From: Bordetella parapertussis
GTDB lineage: Bacteria; Pseudomonadota; Gammaproteobacteria; Burkholderiales; Burkholderiaceae_D
Length of the DNA: 53,855 nucleotides
Assembly: GCA_945866125.1 (NCBI GenBank)
Contig: CAMBFZ010000024.1
Span: 1 to 53,855 of the forward strand
Reading direction: 5' to 3'
Position 1 is the first letter of the stretch. Each line of letters starts with the position of its first letter. Shown here piece after piece: positions 14,550 to 23,438 of this stretch. Below the pieces are notes generated by a model. It ran no database searches and had not been told where the DNA came from. It worked only from the letters and a program-made list of their open reading frames with translations. Made by a program: the position numbers and the translations under genes.

Positions 14550-17500
14550 TATTGCTCGTCAAGCTCGCGCCACGCGACACGTTTGACAGTGCGAGTGCCC
14601 CCGGCAGGCAAGGGGTCTTCTACGAAGTTGATGTTGCCGGTTTCGTCGGTGACGACAGCGTAAGTGCGCTCTCCTATTTTGATCGAGAGTGCACCAACAA
14701 CCAGGGCGTTGTCGGCAATTTTTTTTCCGACGACGCGATCAGTAGCCAGCGGAAAATACGTACCGCTACGAAAATCAAACGCATAAATCCAACTCGCCCC
14801 GCCGGCTGTGCAAACTGAATTGCCTGGCGTGTTAGTCAGTACGCGCAAGATGCCCAGCTGCTGTTCTGGATCGACCGTGCCACGCTCACCGTCAGCGTGC
14901 TGTGCGCCGGTAAAATGGACGACCCAGCCAGACTTTTGCAACCAGTTAACCGGTTCTTGGGTGACGCTCTGTTGTGTTCCCGCAGTGTTTAGTTTGAGCG
15001 TCTGCGTGACGATATCGCTGCGCGCTTGCACTACCCCTAAGCCTTGGGTGTCGAGGGTATCCTTGAAGGTGTAAAGCGATTGCACAGACTTGTCAGCTGC
15101 GTCCGACAAGCCCAGATACTGACCGGTGACGACGCTGACAACAGGCACACGCTGGTTACCGACAAGGATCTCGGAAAGCTCGGGTCGGGTGGAGACCGGT
15201 TGAGACTGCTGGTCGTAGCGCAGGCTGGCCAGCTGCACGGCTTCTTTGCCTGCGGGTGGCACCAGATCGTCAGGGTCAAAGCGCCACACGTTGCCCAATA
15301 AGTCGCCGCCATAAAAACGACTGGCGGTATTGTCGCCGACGCTGTCGACCCAGCCGTTGAGTTGGGCCAGACCACTCGGACTGGCCACACTACCCGCACC
15401 GGTGGAAATTTTTTCCAGGTGCTCGCCGGTAAACGCATCCAGCACATACAAATAGCCCTTGCCATCACCGGGGCTAATATTGTTATAGCCGGAGGCGAAT
15501 ACGACTACCCAACGACCATTTCGCCGTTTGGTGATGATGGGCTTGCCGAAGGCAAATCCCATATCCTGATCTTGTGCAGTACCAAACACCCAGAGTGCTT
15601 TGGGCGCGGCGGGATCGGTGATATCGAGCGCATAGTATTGGCGACCACCACCGGCGAGACCACCGACCAGGATGGTGCGCCAGGCGGTTTTGTCGCAGGT
15701 AGAGGTGGGCGCAGTGGGGCAGATGTCGCCGGCGATGGGTGAGCCGTCGAGCAGATAACGGAAGCGATTGTCCAGATTCGGATCAGCCCAGCGGTAAAGT
15801 GACGGCAGCACGGCGGGCGGAATAAATGCCCATTGCTCGCTTCCGGTGGCGGCGTCAAATGCATGCAGCATGCCGTCATTGGCCGCTACATAGACCATGC
15901 TCGAACGGTCCTTTGCCTGCTCGTCGCGGAAGGCACCATAATTGTCATCGACATAGCGAAACGCCGGTAGCGCAACGAACAGTGGCTGCGCATTAATGAG
16001 CGCGCCGAGCACATGCTCGCGGCGGCGAAACAACGGATTGATATTCTCGGGTCGATCTTCATCGCCAGTGTGGCCGCGTAAAAAATTAACTAACAAGGCG
16101 CCGCTGGCCAAACTGCGCTGCGGATTTGATAGCTGGTTGCATTGCGATAGCTTGAAGGGTGGGTTGCACATTTCGGAGAAATGCGCCTTCTCATCAACAG
16201 TGAGCGCTGACCATAAAAAGGGCTTGAGTCGGCTACTACGGTCAGGCGCATAAGTAAAAATAGTGCGTCGATCCACTCTGGCCTCTGATTGCCGGTCCAA
16301 CAGCGCTTGCGCAGACCACAATACCGTCGGCAGCAGCACCCCATTGGCCACATCAATGCGCTGGGCTTTGAGTTCACCATCCCAATTGACGGTGCGATAG
16401 CGGCTGAGGAAAATCATGTTGTCGCCCGCGACCGGCTCTTGGGTGCTCGTCGCGGCGGCGGCCGCCGAACCTACGCTAGCACGAATGGCACGCATCGTGA
16501 GGGTGAGTGAGCGTGCCAATTCCTGTGAGTTGCGGGCATTGAAATAAGTACCGCCTCCATTGACGGCGGCGTGCCACAAGTCGTCGATACGCTCGGGGCC
16601 ATTAAAATAAATCGGATCGGGCCAATTGCGATTGCCGGTCTTGATGTCATAAAAATCACCCTTAGTCGCCTGCTCATAATTTTCCTGATAGTGCAATAGT
16701 CCATTGGCGCCCAAACCCAATGTGTAGCTGACCATGCGCTGATGACGCGCTTCATCGCCCAAGTCTGACGCTGGTGCGTTGTTGGTGCACACCTCTGGAT
16801 TACTGCGGCAATTACCTAAGGCAGCGCTACGCAAGTCGGTCTGGTAGTAATAAGCCGCAACATCGGCAAGCGTGCTGATCGTGCGCTGTGCAGCCGGGAT
16901 CGGCTCAAAGCTGCCAATGGAAATAGGCAGCGCTCCGGCTTGATCGAGCACGGGCGGGCCGCTCAGCGGGCCCGCTGAAGCCGGCGCGACGATGAGGATC
17001 TCGGTGCCCGAAGCAGTCGCGCTAAATCCACCGAGCGTGATCGCGTCGGCAATCCTGGTGGCAAACGTGGTCGCATCAAGATTGAGATTGGCGCTGTGAT
17101 CGATACCGATAAGCCTACTCATCAGATTTTGCCCGCCTACGCTGATGTTGTAGACAACGCTCCAACCGAAACCGGGCGTCCGCACGATAGGTACCGTCAG
17201 CCGCGCCACATAAATCGGTGGACTGGAGCCCAGCGCTGAACCGGAGCCGTCGTACATGGGTCGCGGCAGCGCATTATCCTGATTGCCGACGTCGGTGCGA
17301 CCGTCGATTTTTTTCGGCCCATAGGACGCGGTTTCCATGCCGGTATTCCAGTAGCCATCGGTTGCGAGCAAACTGAAATTACGTTGGCAGGAATACTGCA
17401 CCGGATCATCGGCGCCGGTGAGCAGCTTGCCGGCATAGAGTTGCCCGGCTTTGGCTAAGGCGGCCCGCAGGGGCGTCGACGATAAAGGGACGGTCGCATA

Positions 17501-18385
17501 AAGCTTTGCGTAAAAGCGCGCTTTGTGGACAGCGTCGAAGGCAGAAATTTTTAGAAAACCGGGCTGGTCGGAATCGGTACCGCTCTCACTGATGGTAGAA
17601 AAACCGACGCGAAAATTTTCATCGATATCATTAAAGGCGCGACCAGCAGCTGTCTTCATCGCCAGTATGCGTGTGCGATGGTAACTGAACCAGATGGCAA
17701 AATTTTGTCGCTCATCGCGATTGCCCGGCCCGGATGTCGGACTCACTAATACTTTGACCCAAGGCCCGCTGCCACCACGATCCTTATCAAAATTAATATC
17801 TTTACAAGGATCATCTGCCGCGTTACTGCCCAAGTTATCGCGCTGATTGCCCTGATAAATAAAGTAATACCCGGCGGTGGGAAGATTAGGCAAGCCATTA
17901 TTGCTTGGACTGCACGCCACGGCTGCACTGCAATCTGGCTGCAACACACTGCCCGATGTCGTGCTTGGCATGGACGGCACGGAGACACTTGAACGCCAGG
18001 CCATAAAACCGGACGATAAATCAATGACCGGTGAATCCGCGCGAAAGCCATCATAGCGCGCGCCTGTCCATTCGGGCGCAGGAAACAACGTGCCATCCGC
18101 CCGCACCGGGAGCGCATAGTCGACCTGGGGGTCATAGTAAATTTTGTTGCACAGACTGCTGCGGTAGCCAACGGCGTTTTCGTAACCATGCGTGACGACT
18201 TCATCGCCGAGATAGCTCCATTGCATACTGCCCGAATCATCCAGAATGAACATCAAATTAGGCTTGACCTGCGCCGAGAGTAAATAAGCCAAAGGGGCGA
18301 TGGCGATGTCAGTGGGGGCAGCAACAAGCATGCTGCCAGTACCGCTCAACAGCAGGCAAATAAAAAAACGCATCAAGACCGACAT
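14549..18385 (-). CDS. pilY1: PilY1, type IV pilus tip adhesin/assembly protein
   Basis: PilY1 is a large secreted protein that primes pilus assembly with the minor pilins and acts as tip adhesin and surface sensor. The 1278-residue product has a signal peptide (MRFFICLLLSGTGSMLVAA) and a von Willebrand A-like N-terminal region with a MIDAS-type motif FILDDSGSM at residues 47-54. Its C-terminal half is the conserved PilY1 beta-propeller (SSMVYVAANDGMLHAFDAATG, WRTILVGGLAGGGRQYYALDI and FASGYNN). The length is within the family's 1000-1300. It lies downstream of pilX by 24 nt. The calcium-binding loop of the Pseudomonas protein was not confidently located by eye. Confidence 0.93.
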   Translation of the reverse strand: MSVLMRFFICLLLSGTGSMLVAAPTDIAIAPLAYLLSAQVKPNLMFILDDSGSMQWSYLGDEVVTHGYENAVGYRSSLCNKIYYDPQVDYALPVRADGTLFPAPEWTGARYDGFRADSPVIDLSSGFMAWRSSVSVPSMPSTTSGSVLQPDCSAAVACSPSNNGLPNLPTAGYYFIYQGNQRDNLGSNAADDPCKDINFDKDRGGSGPWVKVLVSPTSGPGNRDERQNFAIWFSYHRTRILAMKTAAGRAFNDIDENFRVGFSTISESGTDSDQPGFLKISAFDAVHKARFYAKLYATVPLSSTPLRAALAKAGQLYAGKLLTGADDPVQYSCQRNFSLLATDGYWNTGMETASYGPKKIDGRTDVGNQDNALPRPMYDGSGSALGSSPPIYVARLTVPIVRTPGFGWSVVYNISVGGQNLMSRLIGIDHSANLNLDATTFATRIADAITLGGFSATASGTEILIVAPASAGPLSGPPVLDQAGALPISIGSFEPIPAAQRTISTLADVAAYYYQTDLRSAALGNCRSNPEVCTNNAPASDLGDEARHQRMVSYTLGLGANGLLHYQENYEQATKGDFYDIKTGNRNWPDPIYFNGPERIDDLWHAAVNGGGTYFNARNSQELARSLTLTMRAIRASVGSAAAAATSTQEPVAGDNMIFLSRYRTVNWDGELKAQRIDVANGVLLPTVLWSAQALLDRQSEARVDRRTIFTYAPDRSSRLKPFLWSALTVDEKAHFSEMCNPPFKLSQCNQLSNPQRSLASGALLVNFLRGHTGDEDRPENINPLFRRREHVLGALINAQPLFVALPAFRYVDDNYGAFRDEQAKDRSSMVYVAANDGMLHAFDAATGSEQWAFIPPAVLPSLYRWADPNLDNRFRYLLDGSPIAGDICPTAPTSTCDKTAWRTILVGGLAGGGRQYYALDITDPAAPKALWVFGTAQDQDMGFAFGKPIITKRRNGRWVVVFASGYNNISPGDGKGYLYVLDAFTGEHLEKISTGAGSVASPSGLAQLNGWVDSVGDNTASRFYGGDLLGNVWRFDPDDLVPPAGKEAVQLASLRYDQQSQPVSTRPELSEILVGNQRVPVVSVVTGQYLGLSDAADKSVQSLYTFKDTLDTQGLGVVQARSDIVTQTLKLNTAGTQQSVTQEPVNWLQKSGWVVHFTGAQHADGERGTVDPEQQLGILRVLTNTPGNSVCTAGGASWIYAFDFRSGTYFPLATDRVVGKKIADNALVVGALSIKIGERTYAVVTDETGNINFVEDPLPAGGTRTVKRVAWRELDEQ

Positions 18386-18409
18386 GGGGATTCCGAAAAA
18401 ATGAGAGGG

Positions 18410-19063
18410 TTAAAAACGCACCGTGGTCTGACTGAAAACAATCGTATCGCGCGGGCCTTCGGTGCGCGTGGTGATGCGGTAATGCACCACCGCATTACTA
18501 GCAAAACGATTCGGATCGCTGTAGCTGATCGCGCCTTTTTTTGCGCTGCTGCTTTGCGGACTTTGATAGAGCAGACAGCCAATGGCCGGATCGTTGGGCG
18601 CACCAGCGGATCGGCATAAACGATGAATGATGGTGCGAACACGATTGCCGGCGCTGTCGGGCAAGGACGCAGCCGCAGGCTGCAAGCACAGTAGCGCACC
18701 GTTACTGCTGCAACCGTCGCCGTCCCAGTCGATCAAAGCCTGTGCGTTGGCGAGTCCGCTGTTGCTGATGTCGAGTCCATCGGGCACGCTGGCGTAATAG
18801 CCCTGGGTCGGTTGGTTACTGTGTAAATCGGTTGGCACACTGCGACCCGACAGCCACGTAATAGCCGCTTCACTGCCCACGTCCGAGGCGATGCGTGCTG
18901 ACTGACGAAAAACGAAATTACCTGACATCAGCAGGCTGGTTTCGACTGTCCGTACCAACGCGATGGCGCCCAGACTCATCACGACCAGCATGATCAGTGC
19001 GACCACCAGACCCGCACCGGATTGCGCAGGCCGTGGCCGTCTGGCATAAAACGGGATGATCAC
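18410..19063 (-). CDS. pilX: PilX-family minor pilin
   Basis: PilX belongs to the minor-pilin complex that initiates pilus assembly. The 217-residue product has a prepilin-like N-terminus with cleavage after glycine in RPAQSG|AGLVVALIMLVVMSLG. It lacks the glutamate at mature position 5 (V instead), which is usual for PilX and GspK-like tip subunits. The start is a GTG at 19063 that overlaps the pilW stop (GTGA), so the two are translationally coupled. The mature part has several cysteines (DGCSSNGALLC and IGCLLYQ) that could form disulfides. Assignment rests on this N-terminus and the gene order. Confidence 0.85.
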   Translation of the reverse strand: MIIPFYARRPRPAQSGAGLVVALIMLVVMSLGAIALVRTVETSLLMSGNFVFRQSARIASDVGSEAAITWLSGRSVPTDLHSNQPTQGYYASVPDGLDISNSGLANAQALIDWDGDGCSSNGALLCLQPAAASLPDSAGNRVRTIIHRLCRSAGAPNDPAIGCLLYQSPQSSSAKKGAISYSDPNRFASNAVVHYRITTRTEGPRDTIVFSQTTVRF

Positions 19064-20187
19064 GCCGGACTCCAGAGCAGATTGCGCAAAGGGACCACCG
19101 TGTCGAACACCCGATAGCTAAAGCAACGCCAGTTGGCGTTTGCGCTACCGTCAGGATTGCGGTCAATCGTAATGGGCGTATCAACTAACTGACCGTCAAC
19201 GACGTCGCCTGCCTGCCAGGTCGGCTGCGACGTCGTGGTGGTGCACCGCCCAATAGCGGGCTCGGCCTGACTGCTGCGAGCCACCACCGCAATGCGTACC
19301 GCCAACAGACGCCGCAAGTCGCCGTTGTCACCGGCAACGCCATTACGGTCGGCATCAATCATCGTGGCGCTCCAGCGCGTGACTTGCGATGATGTCTGCA
19401 GCCCGGCACGCGTATCGAAGCCGTATTGCGCCTGCAGATTGACGATGTTTGTCGCCAGCGGCGTCGTTGCAGTGGTGTTGGAGACGCTCAGGTAGCGCGA
19501 GAGCTGTAATTGCCCGTTTGTGTTGACGGCATAGCCACGGTCGCTGACAGCACCGAGGTTGATGACTGTCGCACCAATGCGGTAACCCGCGAGTGGAAAG
19601 AGTGTCGCCGGTGCATCCGGATTCCAGGCGCTGCGGACACCTTCATGCGAGACCCGAAACTGCCCAGTGGGCACCGCGGTGGCCTGCACCATCGTGCAAG
19701 GTTTGCCGGCCTCCTGAATAATCAGGATGTCGTTGGTCAGGATGTCTAAGGTGCTGTTGACCATCATTTGGTCTGCATCATTGGCGTGATCGCTGCTCAG
19801 TTGGGCGGCGACCCCGCCGCCGGACTTGGCACTGGCCAATATCTGCAGGCTGTCCGGAGCGCCGTTGGCACCATTGATGATTCTTACCGGTTGCAGGATC
19901 AGATCGGTTTGGGGCGTCACGAAGTGCCGCTTGACGGCACAGCCGAGCGCCTCGGACGGACCAAGTCCATAGCCGGCCAGACGCAAATCGCGTTCGATGG
20001 TGGCAATGACGTGAATGCCACGCATCTGCGCGTCGGCGCCGCCGATAGTGGTTTTGCGGCGCGCTTCAAACAAGACCGCAATCTGCAAAATCACCAGCAT
20101 GGCCAGCAAGCTGATGGCCAACCCGACGAGCAGATCCACCAGGCCGATGCCGGCACGGTGTGTGGCGAAGGGGATTTTTTTTATCAT
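19060..20187 (-). CDS. pilW: PilW-family minor pilin
   Basis: PilW is a minor pilin of the priming complex. The 375-residue product begins MIKKIPFATHRAGIGLVDLLVGLAISLL in two parts: a short basic leader and a hydrophobic helix. The expected E5 of the mature pilin is replaced by aspartate (GLVD instead of SLVE), an unusual conservative change at a position important for subunit docking. The rest is typical: RDLRLAGYGLGPSEALGC and a cysteine-containing C-terminus NWRCFSYRVFDTVVPLRN. It ends with a GTGA overlap into pilX and starts 24 nt after pilV. Identity is supported by operon position between pilV and pilX. Confidence 0.86.
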   Translation of the reverse strand: MIKKIPFATHRAGIGLVDLLVGLAISLLAMLVILQIAVLFEARRKTTIGGADAQMRGIHVIATIERDLRLAGYGLGPSEALGCAVKRHFVTPQTDLILQPVRIINGANGAPDSLQILASAKSGGGVAAQLSSDHANDADQMMVNSTLDILTNDILIIQEAGKPCTMVQATAVPTGQFRVSHEGVRSAWNPDAPATLFPLAGYRIGATVINLGAVSDRGYAVNTNGQLQLSRYLSVSNTTATTPLATNIVNLQAQYGFDTRAGLQTSSQVTRWSATMIDADRNGVAGDNGDLRRLLAVRIAVVARSSQAEPAIGRCTTTTSQPTWQAGDVVDGQLVDTPITIDRNPDGSANANWRCFSYRVFDTVVPLRNLLWSPA

Positions 20188-20210
20188 AGCGGCTTGCTCG
20201 CAGCCGGCGC

Positions 20211-20657
20211 TTAGTTAGTGATGATGGCAGCGACCACAAGCTGATGAGGCTGCGCATCACCGGGCGCCTGCCAACGCAGCGTTACATTTACGTGACGCGC
20301 ATCATCGATGGTGATAGAGGGCGGGTTGACCGTGCCAGTGATGCCAGGCAAACGCGCCAGGACCTCCGCATGCCAGCGTTGGTAGGTCGTGCTTTGAACA
20401 TCGCCATAACGGCCCCGCAAACCATCAAGGGACCGGTCGCCGGTCCACATTGCAGCAATCACGTTCGAGGCCAGCAGACTGGCTTGGACGCGATAGCGCG
20501 CGTTGCCTACTTCGACCAAGGATGTCGCTAGCAGCATCAGGATGGCCAGCAGACCGACCGAAAAAATCAGGATCGCCAACAAACCTTCGAGCAAGGCGCT
20601 GCCGCGATCATGATGCTGGGCCGGTGCCGACTGTTTGCAGGTTTGGAGCATGCCCAT
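20211..20657 (-). CDS. pilV: PilV-family minor pilin
   Basis: The 148-residue product is a minor pilin. Its prepilin site is DRG|SALLEGLLAILIFSVGLLAILML, with glutamate at mature position 5. The sequence then matches PilV: NARYRVQASLLASNVIAAMWTGD. The ATG follows the fimT stop codon directly (TAAATG), which suggests translational reinitiation. The protein belongs to the priming complex with FimT/U, PilW, PilX, PilE and PilY1. Its 21-residue leader is longer than that of the major pilin. Confidence comes from the motif and order. Confidence 0.86.
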   Translation of the reverse strand: MGMLQTCKQSAPAQHHDRGSALLEGLLAILIFSVGLLAILMLLATSLVEVGNARYRVQASLLASNVIAAMWTGDRSLDGLRGRYGDVQSTTYQRWHAEVLARLPGITGTVNPPSITIDDARHVNVTLRWQAPGDAQPHQLVVAAIITN

Positions 20658-21281
20658 TTATTGACATCCTTCGACACCGCCGGCGCCGGCAGAAGATAGG
20701 GCCGGGTCACACAGACGGATCATGCCGCCGCTGCCGATCAGGATCACCATGCGACGCGCAGCGGTGCTGCCGGCATAGGTAAAATCGAGCCGGGTGATAT
20801 CGCTTGCCACGGCCTGCTGCGCCAGCGCACCCATCGCATTGAAGCTGACACTGGCAGGCAAATGGGCACCGGCGATCAGCGCTACATCAAGCGGAACAAC
20901 AGCGGCCAGCGCTCCATCATTGGCTGTAGCTGCGCCCACTCTTGCGGGCGTATTTGCCGCAGCAGCTTGCTGGCGGATGATGGCAGGACAACGGGCATTG
21001 ACACGTAAGCAGCCGATGGCCCAGCTTGGCAAGCCAGCCGAACTGGTGAGTGTGAAGGTGACGGTAGCGTTACGCTGCACTGCTTCGGCCCGCGCCTGTT
21101 GCAAGGCCGCGCTGAGTCCTTCGGCGGCACTGCGTACTTCGGCGCGACGGACCCAGTCGGCAAATGCAGGCACACCTAAGCTCAGCACAATCGCCGCCAC
21201 GCTCAGGGCAATCATGGTTTCGATGAGCGAAATACCAGCGCTGCACCGACCACGACAAGGCACTAGTGGCAGCACTAACAT
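20658..21281 (-). CDS. fimT: GspH/FimT-family minor pilin
   Basis: FimT/FimU pseudopilins belong to the pilus-priming complex, and FimT has been linked to DNA binding during natural transformation in some species. The chosen ATG at 21281 is preceded by AAGGGGG and overlaps the pilE stop. The 207-residue product has the prepilin site CSAG|ISLIETMIALSVAAIVLSLG with E5 intact. The GspH domain RSAAEGLSAALQQARAEAVQRN follows. The C-terminus (SAGAGGVEGCQ) holds a cysteine. FimU versus FimT cannot be separated by eye, and the operon position would fit FimU equally. Confidence 0.85.
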   Translation of the reverse strand: MLVLPLVPCRGRCSAGISLIETMIALSVAAIVLSLGVPAFADWVRRAEVRSAAEGLSAALQQARAEAVQRNATVTFTLTSSAGLPSWAIGCLRVNARCPAIIRQQAAAANTPARVGAATANDGALAAVVPLDVALIAGAHLPASVSFNAMGALAQQAVASDITRLDFTYAGSTAARRMVILIGSGGMIRLCDPALSSAGAGGVEGCQ

Positions 21282-21709
21282 ACGCCCCCTTGTGTGCGTA
21301 TCCAGCAATTGACGGGCACACGGCCCCAGCCAGTTGGCAAGGCTACCGTGCGCGCCAAACCAGCCTGATCGAGTGTGTAGGTGAAAGATGCCATCGCCCC
21401 CCCCACCGTACCAGTCGCCGTAAGCAAGTAAGACTGGCCATCAGGCTGCGCCACGCAGGTATACGTAAACATCCCGGGTAGAGGCAGACTGACGCCGCAC
21501 GCGTCTGCGTTGCCATAGATTCGGTTATCTTGATACGACTGCTCAAGCCGCATACGCATTGTGCTGAGCGCACCCATGGCATCAGGCAAACGACTGCGCA
21601 GCATGTGATCACGGTAAACGGGAATCGCGATGGCAGCAAGAATGGACGCGATGATCATCGTGATCATCAGCTCGATGAGAGTAAAACCGGTTTGGCAGAA
21701 ACGAATCAT
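21275..21709 (-). CDS. pilE: PilE-type (minor) pilin, first gene of the pilus operon
   Basis: This type IV pilin has a canonical short leader: MIRFCQTG|FTLIELMITMIIASILAAIAIP, with E5 present. The mature protein of about 136 residues shows YRDHMLRSRLPDAMGALSTMRMRLEQSYQDNRIY, the standard PilE alpha-1 continuation. It has three cysteines (ADAC, YTC and VNC) that can form the C-terminal D-loop. The start at 21709 gives the family-typical leader; in-frame alternatives are 21721 and a TTG at 21757, and none has a clear ribosome-binding site. It overlaps fimT by 7 nt. In Pseudomonas pilE is last in the cluster, so a first-gene position is a layout difference. A dyad lies upstream at 21791-21821. 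Confidence 0.85.
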   Translation of the reverse strand: MIRFCQTGFTLIELMITMIIASILAAIAIPVYRDHMLRSRLPDAMGALSTMRMRLEQSYQDNRIYGNADACGVSLPLPGMFTYTCVAQPDGQSYLLTATGTVGGAMASFTYTLDQAGLARTVALPTGWGRVPVNCWIRTQGGVC

Positions 21710-21790
21710 GCAAGCAATCATGCAGCGATTAAACAGCAAGAGCTTGTGCAGATTCAATTAAACATGCATCAATTGTTAGTGCGATGTTGG

Positions 21791-21821
21791 AAATTAATCA
21801 CGCATGTGCGGTGATTAATTT
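21791..21821. promoter_or_regulatory. Perfect 11-bp inverted repeat upstream of the minor-pilin operon
   Basis: AAATTAATCAC (21791-21801) and its exact complement (21811-21821) flank a 9-nt spacer that is itself nearly palindromic (CGCATGTGCG, 21801-21810). It lies about 80 nt upstream of pilE in the AT-rich spacer. It could be an operator for a dimeric regulator, or a terminator-like end of the convergent side. Confidence 0.45.
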
Positions 21822-21843
21822 GATGTGCGTTTATAGAATATTT

Positions 21844-21863
21844 ATACCGCTATGGCGCGGTAT
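21844..21863. promoter_or_regulatory. 7-bp inverted repeat ATACCGC-N6-GCGGTAT
   Basis: A second perfect dyad sits 23 nt further from pilE, in the spacer between pilE and the CDF exporter gene (both on the minus strand). It overlaps an AT-rich stretch resembling a -10 element on the minus strand (21826-21846). Function unknown. Confidence 0.35.
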
Positions 21864-21911
21864 GGCGGACTGCGACGGACTACTTATGTGCGTGTTTTGG
21901 GTGCACAAAAA

Positions 21912-22859
21912 TTAGGCAGTCAACAACACACAAGCGCCATGCGATGGGCTCGACATGATTTGCACGGTGCTGTGATGAATCGCGAAATCATGTTTCAAGT
22001 CCTGCGCGAGCGTGTGAATAAAAGCGTCACCGGGCGCCCCTTGCGGCATGATCAAATGGACCGTTAAGGCGGTCTCGGTGGTACTCATGCCCCAGATGTG
22101 CAAATCTTCGATGGCACTCACGCCGGGCTGTTGCAATAAAAATTGCTGCACGCCGGCCAGGTCGATATGCGACGGCACCGCGCTCAATGCCAATCGCATG
22201 GCGTCACGCAGCACGCCCCAGGTGCTGAGGAACACGACGACAACGATGCCCAGACTGATGACAGGATCAAGCCAGGTCCAGCCAGTCAACATGACCATCA
22301 GCCCGCCAATGACCACCGCGAGTGAGACGGCAGCGTCGAGCATCATGTGCAAAAACGCCGCGCGAATGTTGAGATCATTTTTGCTATTGGCAATCAAAAG
22401 CCAGGCCGAAAAACCATTGACGGCGATGGCCAGCGCAGCAACGATGACGACGGTCTTGCCATCGACACTGGCCGGTGCCAACACACGATGCGCCGCCTCC
22501 CACCCGATGGCGCCGCAGGCCAGTAAGAGCAGCATCGCATTAGCTAGCGCGGCCAGAATCGACGAGCTGCGCAAACCATAGGTGTACGACGCCCCAGTCT
22601 GTTTTTTGGCCAGCAGGATGGCCCCGAGCGCCAACACGAGTCCAAGCACATCCGACAGATTGTGGCCGGCGTCGGCCATGAGCGCAGTCGAATTCGCGGC
22701 CAAACCCCAGCTGAATTCAATGAAGACAAAAGCCAGATTAGCGACGATGGCAATGAGCAGAATTTTCCGGCTGTCGGGCAAGGGATGGTGATGATGATCG
22801 TGATGATCGTGGTGCCCGTGCGCGGCATGGGCATGAGAATGATCGTGATGTCCGGGCAT
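21912..22859 (-). CDS. Cation diffusion facilitator (CzcD/ZitB-type zinc exporter)
   Basis: CDF proteins are inner-membrane antiporters that export Zn2+ and related divalent metals in exchange for protons. The 315-residue product starts at 22859, where AGGA lies 6 nt upstream. Its N-terminus is very histidine-rich (HDHSHAHAAHGHHDHHDHHHH), a probable metal-sensing or buffering tail. Six membrane helices follow. The transport-site motifs are ADAGHNLSDVLGL in helix 2 and HMMLDAAVSL in helix 5, each with the H/D-x3-D pair seen in zinc transporters. The cytoplasmic domain with IEDLHIWGMSTTETALTVHL is typical of CzcD. No linked regulator or P-type ATPase is nearby. Confidence 0.92.
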   Translation of the reverse strand: MPGHHDHSHAHAAHGHHDHHDHHHHPLPDSRKILLIAIVANLAFVFIEFSWGLAANSTALMADAGHNLSDVLGLVLALGAILLAKKQTGASYTYGLRSSSILAALANAMLLLLACGAIGWEAAHRVLAPASVDGKTVVIVAALAIAVNGFSAWLLIANSKNDLNIRAAFLHMMLDAAVSLAVVIGGLMVMLTGWTWLDPVISLGIVVVVFLSTWGVLRDAMRLALSAVPSHIDLAGVQQFLLQQPGVSAIEDLHIWGMSTTETALTVHLIMPQGAPGDAFIHTLAQDLKHDFAIHHSTVQIMSSPSHGACVLLTA

Positions 22860-22915
22860 GAGTGGTCCTGCTGAATGTGACAATGCCCGATTGTAGCCTC
22901 TTGGGCAAAACGGCT

Positions 22916-23257
22916 TCAGCGCTGCGTCGACTGCTCTGGTAACAGGCAGGCATCAACCAGCCGCAAGTCATTGTCGCGGGCAAAGCTGAGCAGGAAATGA
23001 TAGGCAAGCGGTTCGAGTTGGCGCAGCCGTCCATCCACCACGACAGCCCGCACGCCATCGAACAAGGCCGGCAGCACATAGGGGGAATATTGCAGATGAC
23101 GGTCGTAGCCGTTGTCGCCGTCGGGATGGAAACGCGACATGATGCCGCAGAGGCGATCAGCCCAATCGCTCGGACGAAATGCTTTGCCGTTGCTGGTGAT
23201 GCCCTGAATGATGAAATCGGATTCCGGGAGAGGCGAGTCAGCAGAAGATGAAGCCAT
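22916..23257 (-). CDS. DUF3579 family protein
   Basis: This 113-residue cytoplasmic protein matches the betaproteobacterial DUF3579 family. The diagnostic segment is DFIIQGITSNGKAFRPSDWADRLCGIMSRF, followed by LQYSPYVLPALFDGVRAVVVDGRLRQLEPLAYHFLLSFARDNDLR. No signal peptide or catalytic motif is visible. It lies between the CDF exporter and a CobD homologue on the same strand, with a 13-bp tandem repeat just upstream. The function is unknown. Confidence 0.78.
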   Translation of the reverse strand: MASSSADSPLPESDFIIQGITSNGKAFRPSDWADRLCGIMSRFHPDGDNGYDRHLQYSPYVLPALFDGVRAVVVDGRLRQLEPLAYHFLLSFARDNDLRLVDACLLPEQSTQR

Positions 23258-23292
23258 GTCGGGGGCGAGTTGGGGGCGAACCTGGGTGAGGT

Positions 23293-23331
23293 CGCTTTAG
23301 TGGGCAGCTTTAGTGGGCAGCTTTAGTGGGC
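23293..23331. repeat. Three tandem copies of a 13-bp unit
   Basis: The unit (A/C)GCTTTAGTGGGC occurs three times head to tail (23293-23305, 23306-23318 and 23319-23331), differing only at the first base of copy 1. It lies in the spacer 36 nt upstream of the DUF3579 start. Copy number could vary between strains. Confidence 0.85.
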
Positions 23332-23438
23332 CGCACCGTGCGGCAGCGCAGCAAGTCCCGCTATCTTACAGAAGAGCGCGCCGGAAACAAAGAAAAGCTG
23401 CAAGCCGGAAAAATAGTGAGGCCACGCTGCGGGGCGAA

